Shown piece by piece: positions 9,501-17,518 of a DNA stretch of 64,000 nucleotides. A program made the position numbers and the translations under genes. This DNA is from Stenomitos frigidus ULC18 (GTDB lineage Bacteria > Cyanobacteriota > Cyanobacteriia > Leptolyngbyales > Leptolyngbyaceae). The notes under the pieces were generated by a model. It did no database searches. It was not told the origin of the DNA and saw only the letters and a list, made by a program, of their open reading frames with translations. Location of the stretch: the NCBI RefSeq assembly GCF_003003795.1, contig NZ_PVWK01000083.1, positions 124,001 through 188,000 of the forward strand, in the 5' to 3' direction. Position 1 is the stretch's first letter; every line of letters begins with the position of its first letter.

Positions 9501-10099
9501 GTGACAATGATTTAGCCGTTAGCCTTTATACTTCAGCCTTCCTCACCCGCTCTGGCAAGCTTCAGCGTTTAGAGGAAATGCTCGAAGAAGTTGTGGCAGA
9601 AGGCGATCGTGCCCTCATCTTTACTCAATTTGCAGAGTGGGGAAAACTGCTGAAAGCGCATCTAGAACGGCAACTGGGACGCGAAACCCTCTTTCTCTAT
9701 GGCAGCACATCGAAGAAACAACGGGAAGAAATGGTCGATCGCTTCCAGCACGACCCTCAAGGCCCACGTATCTTTATCCTGTCGCTCAAAGCCGGTGGTG
9801 TTGGCTTAAACCTGACTCGCGCCAATCACGTCTTCCACTTTGATCGCTGGTGGAATCCCGCAGTTGAAAACCAGGCAACCGATCGGGTCTTTCGCATTGG
9901 GCAAACTCGCAACGTGCAAGTCCACAAATTCGTTTGCAACGGCACGCTTGAAGAGAAAGTACACGAACTCATTGAAAGCAAAAAAGCGCTGGCTGAGAAC
10001 GTCATTGGTACTGGCGAAAATTGGCTCACAGAGCTAGACACAAATAGCTTGAGAGACTTGCTGTTGCTCGATCGCAGCGCTATCATTGGCGAAGAATGA
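6548..10099 (+). CDS. SNF2-family DEAD/DEAH-box helicase
   Basis: A 1183-residue Swi2/Snf2-type ATPase. These proteins translocate on DNA and remodel protein-DNA complexes. The N-terminal half (to about residue 670) is the accessory region of bacterial SNF2 proteins. The ATPase core follows: RPYQSRGVGWLAFLEQWG, Walker A DDMGLGKT near residue 705, the box VLDEAQNVKN (DEAQ rather than DEAH), LTGTPVENRLSELWSI, and the C-terminal lobe with GVGLNLTRANHVFHFD, RWWNPAVENQATDR and RIGQT. Three low-complexity insertions in frame (7240-7300, 7394-7530 and 9455-9530) are built from repeats found between genes elsewhere in this window. They fall in surface linkers and keep the frame open, so the gene is probably functional. 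Confidence 0.95.
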   Translation: MAILHGSWLIHSQADAETQAHQAAGTVSSDRSTPFQGSLFLWGEVWRRIEPEMLHAGQSDVVVERHPFAMPPLELLAFLRSRQQSGKLRLPTSLLESVAEPPTETTVNAKRGRSKQGTTTVVEAAALSGQWQTRTLAIPSHVADDEWELPAGTIVPQHSAANDDRDCFLHPWNVEGLHLNAIEALAFLNSLPLGTVDADDPLLGGDLRFWSHTARWSLDLLARSKFLPGLERAEERGKQGEQEERGERSIGWARWQPLLDSAVDQVRWKHFVDRMPLACRMSEEEGRKAEEQEEQNSKLSSLSAQSATQNSKLKTQNSPLALPLPLSPQTLLQAFISSTLDAQIRLLAQRHFAAAPEKAALGVVKVAIASPVREWLQALGQATASVDAAGLDSLEAALTNWTAPLQYNGAQQNLFRTCLYLHPPQASQNQWLLEYFLQSADDDDFLVSALTIWGNPVEQLHYRGRTIDRPQETLLMGLGLASRLYAPIEPSLQEARPQFCSLTALQAYDFLKVTAWRLQDSGLGVVLPPSLANQSGWANRLGLKIQAQSAKLNKGQVRLGLQSLLNFRWELSIGGQSLSKAEFDRLVALNAPLVEINGEWVELRPQDIRAAQTFFASRKDQTALSLEDALRISTGDTQTIEKLPVVSFEASGPLQELITTLSGNRQIEALPTPKNFRGTLRPYQSRGVGWLAFLEQWGLGACLADDMGLGKTIQLIAFLLHLKEQKTLEYPTLLVCPTSVLGNWEREVKKFGPTLTAFLYHGDKRPQGKAFAKAVQGKDLVITSYALIHRDIKSLQPIAWQGVVLDEAQNVKNPDAKQSQAVRELDAQFRIALTGTPVENRLSELWSILDFLNPGYLGPKNFFQRRFATPIERYGDTASLATLRSLVQPFLLRRLKTDRDIIQDLPEKQEMTVFCGLSSEQASLYQHTVEQSLKDIEAAEGIQRKGIILALLVKLKQICNHPALFLKEDGGEGKDKGSRIKDKNSDNDLAVSLYTSAFLTRSGKLQRLEEMLEEVVAEGDRALIFTQFAEWGKLLKAHLERQLGRETLFLYGSTSKKQREEMVDRFQHDPQGPRIFILSLKAGGVGLNLTRANHVFHFDRWWNPAVENQATDRVFRIGQTRNVQVHKFVCNGTLEEKVHELIESKKALAENVIGTGENWLTELDTNSLRDLLLLDRSAIIGEE
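7437..7500 (+). repeat. CAAAACT heptamer repeat and nested element inside the SNF2 gene
   Basis: The block reads CAAAACTCTCTAGC, about 18 further bases, then AGCGCTACTCAAAACTC and more CAAAACT units. It is translated as a run with N-S-K-L-K-T-Q. The same core is found at 53422-53464 within the tocopherol cyclase gene, and a longer form lies in reverse in the intergenic region at 51196-51260. Confidence 0.8.
9455..9530 (+). repeat. AAGGATA heptamer repeat inside the SNF2 gene
   Basis: Several AAGGATA/AAAGGAT units and a TTAGCC-type tail interrupt the region between the conserved KLKQICNHPALFL segment and the C-terminal helicase lobe. They encode a Lys/Asp/Gly-rich stretch (KDKGSRIKDKN). The block is in frame and lies at a natural linker. 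Confidence 0.65.
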
Positions 10100-10501
10100 C
10101 GGCTGTCACCAGAACCCTTTGACCTTGGTTGGATAGCTGGCAATTTGTGCTCTTTACATTTTCGTTCTTTGCATAAGAAAAGCTCGATCGTGCTGCCAGC
10201 CATATTGCGGTCTATGACCATTTCTCCTTGAGTCAATGACAAGGCAGTGTATTAAAAACACGTGAAGATCAGCGAAAACACTGGTAACGCACGCAGCAAA
10301 TAATTAAACTTAATCCAATCATCAACCAAATAAACTGTCAATATAGACTGATTTAGAGCCTCGTTATCCCAAACAGTAGATTGTTGTAGGCAGTCCAACC
10401 CCTCGAAAGGTTACTATTAGGGGCTGCTCGATTCTATAAGGTTAAGTCCGACTGGGTGCAGTAAGCGAATGCCTCAGTGCCACCTACCAGGCGATCATCC
10501 A
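10100..10501. other. 402-bp intergenic region upstream of the GT25-like gene
   Basis: No open frame of interest, tRNA or repeat array was seen. The segment just before the gene is moderately AT-rich and may hold its promoter, but no clear -35/-10 pair could be assigned. Confidence 0.4.
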
Positions 10502-11233
10502 ATGCGACTCATTGATTATTTCGAACGTCTATACATTATTCACTTACCTGAGCGCACCGATCGATACCAGGCTCTGAGTCGCGAACTCGCTGCCATTGGT
10601 GTTGATATCAAGGGGCCAAAGGTACATTTACCACCACCACCGCGTCCACTGGAGGCAAATGGCTTTCCGTCGATCGGTGTCTACAGTAACTTTATTAGGC
10701 ACCTCGGAATTCTTAAAGAGTGCTTACAGGACGGGGTCGAGCGCGTTTGGATACTGGAGGATGATGCCATTTTTCGTCGTCGACTTCGACAAGAGGTCGA
10801 GCAGGACAAGCTGATCCAACGACTGGAAAAAAACGACTGGGATTTATGCTATCTGGGGCACGCGATCGAGCAGAAGGCTTTAAGCGCTTACCCAACCGGG
10901 CTTGTACCGTTCAATGGGGAATTTATCTGGGCGCACTGCTATTGTGTTCACGCTCGGGTGCTGCCTCAGCTAGTGCAATATTTTGAAGAAACGCTGCTCA
11001 ACCCTCCGGGGCATCCTCGAGGTGGACGGCTCTACATTGATGGCGCGTTTACCCTTTTTCGCCGCCTTCACCCAGACGTGGTTTGTCTGGTAAGCAACCC
11101 TAATTTATCCAGCCAAAAGGGCTCACCCAGCAGTCTGGCGCATCGAAACTGGTACGATCGAATCGCTGCTACTAAACCTCTTGTGACAGCGAGTCGATTA
11201 ATTCGTGATGAGCTATGGCGGTTAAATAGCTAA
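10502..11233 (+). CDS. glycosyltransferase family 25-like protein
   Basis: The protein opens with LYIIHLPERTDRYQAL, the start of GT25-type enzymes (LOS/LPS galactosyltransferases and relatives). It carries RVWILEDDAIF, the acidic LEDDA motif that binds metal and nucleotide-sugar. A YIDGAF motif and a C-terminal helical end complete a domain of usual size (243 residues). It would transfer a sugar from a nucleotide donor to a surface glycan. The ATG at 10502 places the conserved strand near the N-terminus; an upstream in-frame ATG at 10469 would add 11 residues of unlike composition. It is a single-gene unit on the plus strand, facing the TIR-WD40 gene. Confidence 0.8.
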   Translation: MRLIDYFERLYIIHLPERTDRYQALSRELAAIGVDIKGPKVHLPPPPRPLEANGFPSIGVYSNFIRHLGILKECLQDGVERVWILEDDAIFRRRLRQEVEQDKLIQRLEKNDWDLCYLGHAIEQKALSAYPTGLVPFNGEFIWAHCYCVHARVLPQLVQYFEETLLNPPGHPRGGRLYIDGAFTLFRRLHPDVVCLVSNPNLSSQKGSPSSLAHRNWYDRIAATKPLVTASRLIRDELWRLNS

Positions 11234-11360
11234 GGATCTCTCTAGCAAACAAAACACCCATAGGGGCACAAGGTGAACGGGTTAAAAGGCAAGACTCTGG
11301 CAAAACATGCCTGCACCCAATGGTAATTTTTTCTTGGACATCTCCTCAGTGAAACAGGGT

Positions 11361-14126
11361 CTAGAGGCACGCTGCGCGATCGCGTTGGCTGACGCTTGGA
11401 TTGGTGGTGAGGTAATCGTGCAACCAGGTGCAGCCACGCGTCAGTAGATCATTGAGATTCAGGTTCCAGAGAATCACCGTACCGTCCTGGCTGGCCGAAG
11501 CAAGGGTCTTCCCATCAGGACTAAAGCTGACGCTCCTGACCCAATTGGTGTGATCACTAAACGTCTCTAGCTGCTGTCCGTCGAGGCTCCAAAGCCGAAC
11601 AGTCTTGTCAGCACTGGCAGTCGCGATCGTTGAACCATCGGGGCTAAAGGTCAGTCCCATAATGAAACCACCATGACCTCTCAGCGTGTATAGCTGATCG
11701 CCACCCCGATTCCAAAGCTTCACAGTGCCATCGTCACTACCGGTTGCAAGTATTTGGCTATCGGGGCTAAAGCTAACTGAGCCAATGGGACCACTTTGCC
11801 CTTTCAGCGTCGTAATCAAGTCTCCACTTACGCTCCAAAGATTGGCAGTGGCATCGTCATTGCCAGAGATCAGGAAGCGACCATCGGGGCTTAAGGCAAG
11901 GCTCAGAATGGCTCCGTTATGACCTTGTAGCGTTTTGAGTAGCTGTCCCTTAAGGCTCCAGAGCTTAAGAGTGCCATCTTCGCTGGCAGAGGCGATCATT
12001 TGCCCGTCGGGACTGAAAGCCACGCTCCACACGGTTCCTTGATGACTTTTGAGTGTTTGTAGGATCTGTCCCTTGAGGTTCCAGAGTTTAACGGTGCGAT
12101 CTTCGCTAGTAGAGGCGATCGTTTGCCCATCAGGACTAAACGCCACGCTGAGAACCCGTTTTTGGTGACCTTTAAGCGTCACTCGTTCTTGACCATTGCG
12201 GTTCCAGAGCTTCACCGTATTGTCGCTGCTGCCTGTGACTAGTGTTTGTCCATCGGGGCTAAAGCGAACACTGTTCACCATGTCGCGATGCCCACTCAGC
12301 ATCACAAGTGGTTGTGATTCGACCGCCCAGAGTTTGACCGTGCGATCGCCACTGGCAGAGACCAGCGTTTTGCCATCGGGGCTGAAGTTGACGCTGTTGA
12401 CCCAATTGCTATGTCCTCGCAGGGTTTTGATTGTTTCACCATTCAGATTCCAGAGCTTGATGGTGTTATCTGTGCTGGCCGAAGCTAGCAGCTGACCATC
12501 GGGGCTAAAGCTCAAACTTTTGACTGCGTCGGTATGTCCAGTGAGTGTCTGTAGTGCTTGTCCAAACGCTTGTGGCGCGGTTCGATCGACTGACCACAGT
12601 TTAATGGTCTGATCTTCACTAGCAGAGGCAAGGGTTTTACCATCCGGACTGAAGCGGACGCTGATGACCGAGTCGGTGTGCCCTGTCAGCGTTTTGAGCG
12701 GCTGTCCGCTGCTTGTCCAAAGTCGCACACTGAAATCGCCATTAGCTGTTGCGATCGTTTGCCCATCGGGGCTGAACTGAACGCTAGAGACAGCAAAATC
12801 CAACGCTCTGAAGGTTTTCACCGCCTTCCCGTTTAGACCCCACAGCTTGACGTTACCATCTTCATCAGACGAGGCAATGAGTTTACTGTCGGGGCTAAAA
12901 CTCACGCTCAAGACTTTAGCAGTATGCCCTTTCAGCGTTCGCAGTAGCTGTCCTTCACGGCTCCACAGGTTGACCGTACGATCGTCACTGGCAGAGGCGA
13001 TCGTTTTGCCATCGGGGCTAAAGCTGACGCTGTTGACGCGATCGCGATGACCAGTGAGTGTTGCCAAGTGTTGCCCCTCACGGCTCCAGAGTTTAACAGT
13101 TTTGTCAGCACTAGCGGAGACGATCCTTTGACCATCAGGGCTGAAACTGGCACTCATCACGTAGCCCAGATGTCCCTGTAGAGTGTTTCGCGCATTCATG
13201 CCATAAACGACGTGCCGCAACGCTGCAATGACCTGTAGCTGGGTAGCGGGTGTCAAAAACCAGCCAATGTGCTTGAGCTGCTGTCCGGCTTGTAAGCCTT
13301 GAACCAGGGCATCTAGCTCCAACCCCGAAGCCAGGAGGTGCTCCGCACCAGCACTTTGGGCGATCACTTCGACTTTGTTTTTTTGCTTGAAGGCAAAGCC
13401 TGCTAAACCCAAAGCGACCACGAAAAAAGCACTGACAACACCTGTTAAAAACTGCTGACGGATGACATCAGCCTTGTGTCGGTTGGTCTCAGCTTTGCGG
13501 CTGGTGTTGATAAAAGCGCCTTGCAGTTCGCTAGGCTGTGGCTTTTTCCCCGCTGCCTTTGTCAGCCATAGCTCTGCGTCTTCCAGGTCGCTACCGCGCA
13601 AGAGAAAGCTGTCGTCCCTGATTTTTTGATCCCATTCGATCGCCCGCATTTGTAAGCGAGTGTGGGCACGAACATACTCTAAATCAGTTTCTAGTGCCGT
13701 TGTTAGGATTTGGAGGGTGCGATCGGGGTCATCGCTTTCGCGAAAAAAAAGCCAGTTATGTGTTGCTAACGCAGGATGCACATCTGCCGCATCGAAGCCT
13801 TCACGCCGCACGATCGGTACCAACCGTTTATGGTTCGCAACCGCGTGCTCAAGCTCCTGACGGCAGACTTTTGATGCCACTGAATCTGGGCTCAGCACAA
13901 AGAGGAAACTATTGGCGGCTTCAATGCCTGTCTGGATCGCTGCCCACCAGTCTTCGGTCGGCTGGATGTCTTCCCAGTCAACCCAGGGATCGTAGCCGAA
14001 CTGCCGCAGCGACGCATCTAATGTCTGAACAAAGTCCTTGTCTTTACGCGAGTAAGAAATAAAGATGCCGTTACTTTGTCGATCGCTGGCGCTGCCTTGA
14101 ACTGTTGTTATGCCCGTACCAGCCAT
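11361..14126 (-). CDS. TIR domain - transmembrane - 14x WD40 repeat protein
   Basis: A 921-residue three-part protein. Residues 20-150 are a TIR domain: FISYSRKDKDF, WVDWEDIQP, and SKVCRQELEHAV with Glu91 at the position of the catalytic glutamate of NAD-cleaving TIRs. After a charged helical linker, residues about 227-247 (LTGVVSAFFVVALGLAGFAF) form one membrane helix. From about 315 to 895 there are fourteen WD40 units with SFSPDG and VKLW signatures, enough for two seven-bladed propellers. The TIR part should be cytoplasmic or membrane-proximal and the propellers a ligand or partner sensor. Proteins of this build are frequent in multicellular cyanobacteria and are suspected in immunity or cell-death signalling; that role is inferred here. 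Confidence 0.9.
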   Translation of the reverse strand: MAGTGITTVQGSASDRQSNGIFISYSRKDKDFVQTLDASLRQFGYDPWVDWEDIQPTEDWWAAIQTGIEAANSFLFVLSPDSVASKVCRQELEHAVANHKRLVPIVRREGFDAADVHPALATHNWLFFRESDDPDRTLQILTTALETDLEYVRAHTRLQMRAIEWDQKIRDDSFLLRGSDLEDAELWLTKAAGKKPQPSELQGAFINTSRKAETNRHKADVIRQQFLTGVVSAFFVVALGLAGFAFKQKNKVEVIAQSAGAEHLLASGLELDALVQGLQAGQQLKHIGWFLTPATQLQVIAALRHVVYGMNARNTLQGHLGYVMSASFSPDGQRIVSASADKTVKLWSREGQHLATLTGHRDRVNSVSFSPDGKTIASASDDRTVNLWSREGQLLRTLKGHTAKVLSVSFSPDSKLIASSDEDGNVKLWGLNGKAVKTFRALDFAVSSVQFSPDGQTIATANGDFSVRLWTSSGQPLKTLTGHTDSVISVRFSPDGKTLASASEDQTIKLWSVDRTAPQAFGQALQTLTGHTDAVKSLSFSPDGQLLASASTDNTIKLWNLNGETIKTLRGHSNWVNSVNFSPDGKTLVSASGDRTVKLWAVESQPLVMLSGHRDMVNSVRFSPDGQTLVTGSSDNTVKLWNRNGQERVTLKGHQKRVLSVAFSPDGQTIASTSEDRTVKLWNLKGQILQTLKSHQGTVWSVAFSPDGQMIASASEDGTLKLWSLKGQLLKTLQGHNGAILSLALSPDGRFLISGNDDATANLWSVSGDLITTLKGQSGPIGSVSFSPDSQILATGSDDGTVKLWNRGGDQLYTLRGHGGFIMGLTFSPDGSTIATASADKTVRLWSLDGQQLETFSDHTNWVRSVSFSPDGKTLASASQDGTVILWNLNLNDLLTRGCTWLHDYLTTNPSVSQRDRAACL

Positions 14127-14325
14127 GCAGTCCTCTCAAATGCCAACCTACCACCACAGCACTAATGCTCCCCATTCTCAGTATGAGAGTTAATGTGCTC
14201 TCAACGTGACAAAAGAATGTGTTCGTAATGATGAGTCAGCAGCTGTCAGCGGTTGGCTTCCTAACAGCTATCTACTGACTACTAACTACCGACCACTAAC
14301 CACTAACCATTCATCTACCGCCCAA

Positions 14326-15327
14326 TCAGTGAGCGTGCCGCTTTTGGTGCCAACTCCAGGCATGAGACAGAATCGTTTGCAGATCGGCGTATTGGGGATT
14401 CCAGCCCAGAATGCTACGGGCACGATCGCCGCTACCAACCAGCGCTGGAGGATCACCAGGACGACGCTCGTGCTCGATCGCTGTAATCTCTCGTCCTGTA
14501 ATCTGGCGTGCCGTATCAATCACTTCGCGAACCGAAAAGCCATTGCCGTTACCCAGGTTAAAGATGGTCGTATTGCCACCGTTGAGCAGGTAGGACAGAC
14601 CCAAGACATGCGCCTGTGCTAAGTCCGTCACGTGGATGTAATCGCGAATGCAGGTGCCATCAGGCGTGGGATAGTCGGTACCGAAAATGGCGATCGAGTC
14701 GCGTAGCCCCAACGCCGTTTGTAAAACTAGTGGAATGAGATGCGTTTCGGGGTTATGGTCTTCTCCCAAGCGTCCTTCGGGATCGGCACCGGCTGCGTTG
14801 AAGTAGCGAAAGCAAACCGATTTAAAGTCATAGGCTTTGTCAAAATCGGTCAAGACTCGCTCCACCATCAGCTTCGTCGCCCCATAAGGATTGATCGGGT
14901 TCTGGGGGTGATCTTCAGGAATGGGAGTGGTCTTGGGGACACCGTATGTGGCACAGGTAGACGAAAACACAAAGTGCTTCACTGAGGCTGCCAACATGGC
15001 TTCCAGTAGCGTGAGGGTGCCAACAAAATTATTTTGGTAGTACTTTGCAGGGTCAGTGACGGATTCACCCACGTAAGCATAGGCGGCAAAATGCATGACA
15101 GCGCTGATGTTACGGGTCGCAAACAGGTTATCGAGTAGGGCACGATCGCTGGTATCGCCTTCAATCAATTCAACCTTGAGCACCGTTTCAGCAATGTCTC
15201 GATGCCCGTAGACCAGGTTATCGAGCACGATGACGTGATAACCCGCTTGCTGGAGTGCCAGGACGGCATGGGAACCGATGTAACCTGCGCCGCCTGTAAC
15301 AAGGATGGTTGCTTGACTCTGTGACAT
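14326..15327 (-). CDS. galE: UDP-glucose 4-epimerase
   Basis: Interconverts UDP-glucose and UDP-galactose, supplying galactose units for glycolipids and polysaccharides. It is an extended short-chain dehydrogenase with the NAD-binding GGAGYIGS at residues 12-19, FSSTCATYG with the catalytic Ser/Thr near 122-124, and the YxxxK pair Tyr148/Lys152 in YGATK. HVTDLAQAH and the C-terminal GWNPQYADLQTIL match GalE. The length of 333 is normal. The upstream Gfo/Idh/MocA gene runs in the same direction, 131 bp away, so a shared transcript for sugar metabolism is possible. Confidence 0.95.
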   Translation of the reverse strand: MSQSQATILVTGGAGYIGSHAVLALQQAGYHVIVLDNLVYGHRDIAETVLKVELIEGDTSDRALLDNLFATRNISAVMHFAAYAYVGESVTDPAKYYQNNFVGTLTLLEAMLAASVKHFVFSSTCATYGVPKTTPIPEDHPQNPINPYGATKLMVERVLTDFDKAYDFKSVCFRYFNAAGADPEGRLGEDHNPETHLIPLVLQTALGLRDSIAIFGTDYPTPDGTCIRDYIHVTDLAQAHVLGLSYLLNGGNTTIFNLGNGNGFSVREVIDTARQITGREITAIEHERRPGDPPALVGSGDRARSILGWNPQYADLQTILSHAWSWHQKRHAH

Positions 15328-15458
15328 GCTGAATCGCCCGCTGCTTGATGTTCATTTATTTCTGGACTCAGTCTAATCCAAGTTTTGTGAAGACCCAGTA
15401 AATTACGTGAGTCCTCAGCCGTCAGACTATGAGGTAGTGATTTAGTTTTTTCGCGTCC

Positions 15459-16550
15459 CTAAACGACAACCCACCGTCCACTCTTGTGGGACTCGTGCGC
15501 CAGATCCATTAAGCGCTGCGAGTAGAGCCCATCCTCCAACGAAGGCGCGATCGCCCGTCCTGCATCAATGCCCTGTACCCAGCGATCGACAATCCGCATA
15601 AACGGTGCAATCCGACCATCCTGAAACGTTTCAGCAAATTCCAACCGTTGGGGAATCTCTAACTCTGTTAAGGGTTCGCCCAACTGACTGCCCCAGAGTT
15701 TGAAGCCGTGGACGTAATCTTTCTGATTGTCGCTGCCGAGGACGAGCGTGCCGCGATCGCTATACACTTCTAGCCAGTGTCCACGTCCCTGATACGCTGC
15801 TGCACTCAAGCACATCTGGCAGGGCGTGCCATCTGCCAACTCCAGCAAAATTGTGCAGACATCATCCGCATCGACGGGTTTTAATTGACCGCTTTCGGGA
15901 TCGGGACGGGCTGGTACAGAGACACTCAAACGAGCACAGAGTTGCTTCACAGGACCAAACAACCACGCAATATAATCGAAGGCGTGGGAGCCGATCGCGC
16001 CCAGCGCCCCACCACCCTGATCCTTCCGTGCGTACCAGTTCCACGGGCGAGAAGCATCCGCGCGACTGGAGACGAGCCAGTCCACTTTAAGCAAGCGTGG
16101 TTTGCCAACGTAGCCCTCTGCCAGCAGTTCTGCCAGTCGCAGCCATGCCGGAATACAGCGAAACTCAAAATTGAGGTTAGCGACCACTCCCTTTGCGATC
16201 GCTAGTTGCTGCAAGGTTGCTGCTTCTGTGGCTGTCAGCGTCGTTGGTTTCTCGAGCAGTAGATGTTTGCCCGCATTCAGCACGATCGCTGCCTGCTCGT
16301 AGTGCAGAAAGGGGGGCGTCGAGAGACTCACACCCTGAACATCAGGCAAGGCGACAACGGCCTCGATCGTCTCACACGCATGAGGAATCTGATAGTGCTG
16401 AGCGATCGCCTCCGCTTTGGCGCGATCGCGGTGATAGACCGCCACAATCTGCGTTCGAGGATGGGCCTGAAAGCCTGGAATATGTACCTTTTGCCCAAAC
16501 CCTGTACCGACGATCGCCACTCCAAGAGTGGACTGAGTAGAAGAAAGCAT
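15459..16550 (-). CDS. Gfo/Idh/MocA family oxidoreductase
   Basis: An NAD(P)-dependent sugar or cyclitol dehydrogenase-like protein of 363 residues. The N-terminal Rossmann fold begins with VAIVGTGFGQKVHIPGF, and LLEKPTTLTATEA carries the conserved EKP motif. The C-terminal alpha/beta domain includes GGGALGAIGSHAFDYIAWLFG, whose His lies at the usual active-site position. The true substrate cannot be read from sequence; inositol, glucose-fructose and amino-sugar dehydrogenases all share this fold. It lies upstream of galE on the same strand. Confidence 0.88.
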   Translation of the reverse strand: MLSSTQSTLGVAIVGTGFGQKVHIPGFQAHPRTQIVAVYHRDRAKAEAIAQHYQIPHACETIEAVVALPDVQGVSLSTPPFLHYEQAAIVLNAGKHLLLEKPTTLTATEAATLQQLAIAKGVVANLNFEFRCIPAWLRLAELLAEGYVGKPRLLKVDWLVSSRADASRPWNWYARKDQGGGALGAIGSHAFDYIAWLFGPVKQLCARLSVSVPARPDPESGQLKPVDADDVCTILLELADGTPCQMCLSAAAYQGRGHWLEVYSDRGTLVLGSDNQKDYVHGFKLWGSQLGEPLTELEIPQRLEFAETFQDGRIAPFMRIVDRWVQGIDAGRAIAPSLEDGLYSQRLMDLAHESHKSGRWVVV

Positions 16551-16612
16551 GTGGAATGGAGATGTTGGTTGTTAGAAAGAGTCACTGGTCAGTGGTCAGT
16601 AGCTAGTAGTCA

Positions 16613-16650
16613 ACTCAAAACTCAAAACTCAAAACTCAAAACTCAAAACT
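16613..16650. repeat. CAAAACT heptamer tandem repeat
   Basis: Five units of ACTCAAA/CAAAACT in the gap between the divergent oxidoreductase and Uma2 genes. Just before it are GGTCAGT-type units, and a pyrimidine-rich CCCTCTCCCCCTCC tract follows. This is the intergenic form of the repeat seen inside the SNF2 gene, followed by the same kind of tract as at 7500-7534. Confidence 0.8.
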
Positions 16651-16735
16651 TCCCCCTTCACCTCTCCCCCTCCCTCTTTCTTCAACCCTACACCCAATTT
16701 CCGCTACTATTGCAGGTAGCACGAGAGGAACCGCG

Positions 16736-17506
16736 ATGTCTCCAGAAGTGGCAATAGAAACTGACTTGTCGCCGGATATAAGCAAGCTGGCGATCGAGGA
16801 CGATACCCCTGTGGACAATCTCATTTCTGAAAAACAGCAACGCTTTCTGACTGAACCACTCTATAGCAATGCTTCAGCACTGGGTGGGAGAACCTTCTTG
16901 TTGGCAGCCAATGTCGGTGTGTTTTATGCCGTGCGTCAGCCGCCACTCGTCCCCGATGTGTTTCTCAGCCTTGATGTTGAAGTACCTCAAGCTTGGCGCG
17001 AAAAGAAAAACCGCACTTATTTTGTTTGGGAATTTGGCAAGCCACCCGATGTCGTGATCGAAATTGTCTCCAACAAAGAAGGTAATGAGTTAGGCAGTAA
17101 GCTGCATGATTACGCCCGGATGGGTGTGGCATACTATATAGTCTTTGACCCACTCCAGCAGTTAGGGAATGAGCCGTTGCGATCGTTTGAGCAACGAGCA
17201 GGACGCTATCAGGAAATGTCCACGTTCTGGTTAGAGGCGATCAGCATCGGTTTAACGCTTTGGGATGGCACCTTTGAAGGCAAAGATGATCGCTGGTTAC
17301 GCTGGTGCAATGCTGAGGGTGTGGCGATCCCCACAGGAGCCGAAAACGCGGAACAAGAACGCCAACGAGCGGAACAAGAACGCCAACGAGCGGAACAAGA
17401 ACGCCAACGGGCGGAACAAGAACGCCAACGAGCGGAACAAGCCGAAGCGAAAGCAGCACAATTGGCAGAGCGACTGAGAGCAATGGGCATCGACCCCGAC
17501 GCTTAG
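16736..17506 (+). CDS. Uma2-family (DUF820) PD-(D/E)XK nuclease-like protein
   Basis: A 256-residue member of the Uma2 family, which is greatly expanded in cyanobacteria and has the restriction-endonuclease-like fold. Core elements are PPLVPDVFLSLDVEV, then FGKPPDVVIEIVSNKEG, GSKLHDYARMGVAYYIVFDP and the final WDGTFEGKDDRWLRW. The E-I-V near residue 107 and the following K fit the (D/E)XK site. The C-terminus is a charged coiled coil made of repeated AEQERQR heptads. The start is supported by GAGAGGA just upstream. A helicase gene starts 12 bases after its stop, so the two are probably one operon. Nuclease activity has not been generally shown for the family. Confidence 0.88.
   Translation: MSPEVAIETDLSPDISKLAIEDDTPVDNLISEKQQRFLTEPLYSNASALGGRTFLLAANVGVFYAVRQPPLVPDVFLSLDVEVPQAWREKKNRTYFVWEFGKPPDVVIEIVSNKEGNELGSKLHDYARMGVAYYIVFDPLQQLGNEPLRSFEQRAGRYQEMSTFWLEAISIGLTLWDGTFEGKDDRWLRWCNAEGVAIPTGAENAEQERQRAEQERQRAEQERQRAEQERQRAEQAEAKAAQLAERLRAMGIDPDA
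17348..17431 (+). repeat. 21-bp tandem repeat encoding the AEQERQR coiled coil
   Basis: Four almost identical 21-bp units in a row (one A/G difference) and a partial fifth, inside the 3' end of the Uma2 gene. Each unit adds exactly one heptad, so copy-number change would lengthen the coiled coil without a frameshift. Confidence 0.9.
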
Positions 17507-17518
17507 GTAAAAAATTTC

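Noticed and set aside
12196-12495. Plus-strand open frame across the WD40 region
   Set aside because: Antisense shadow of the TIR-WD40 gene; the repeated composition comes from the WD40 units.
16613-16650. CRISPR-like array
   Set aside because: The units are contiguous heptamers without spacers and no cas gene is present.
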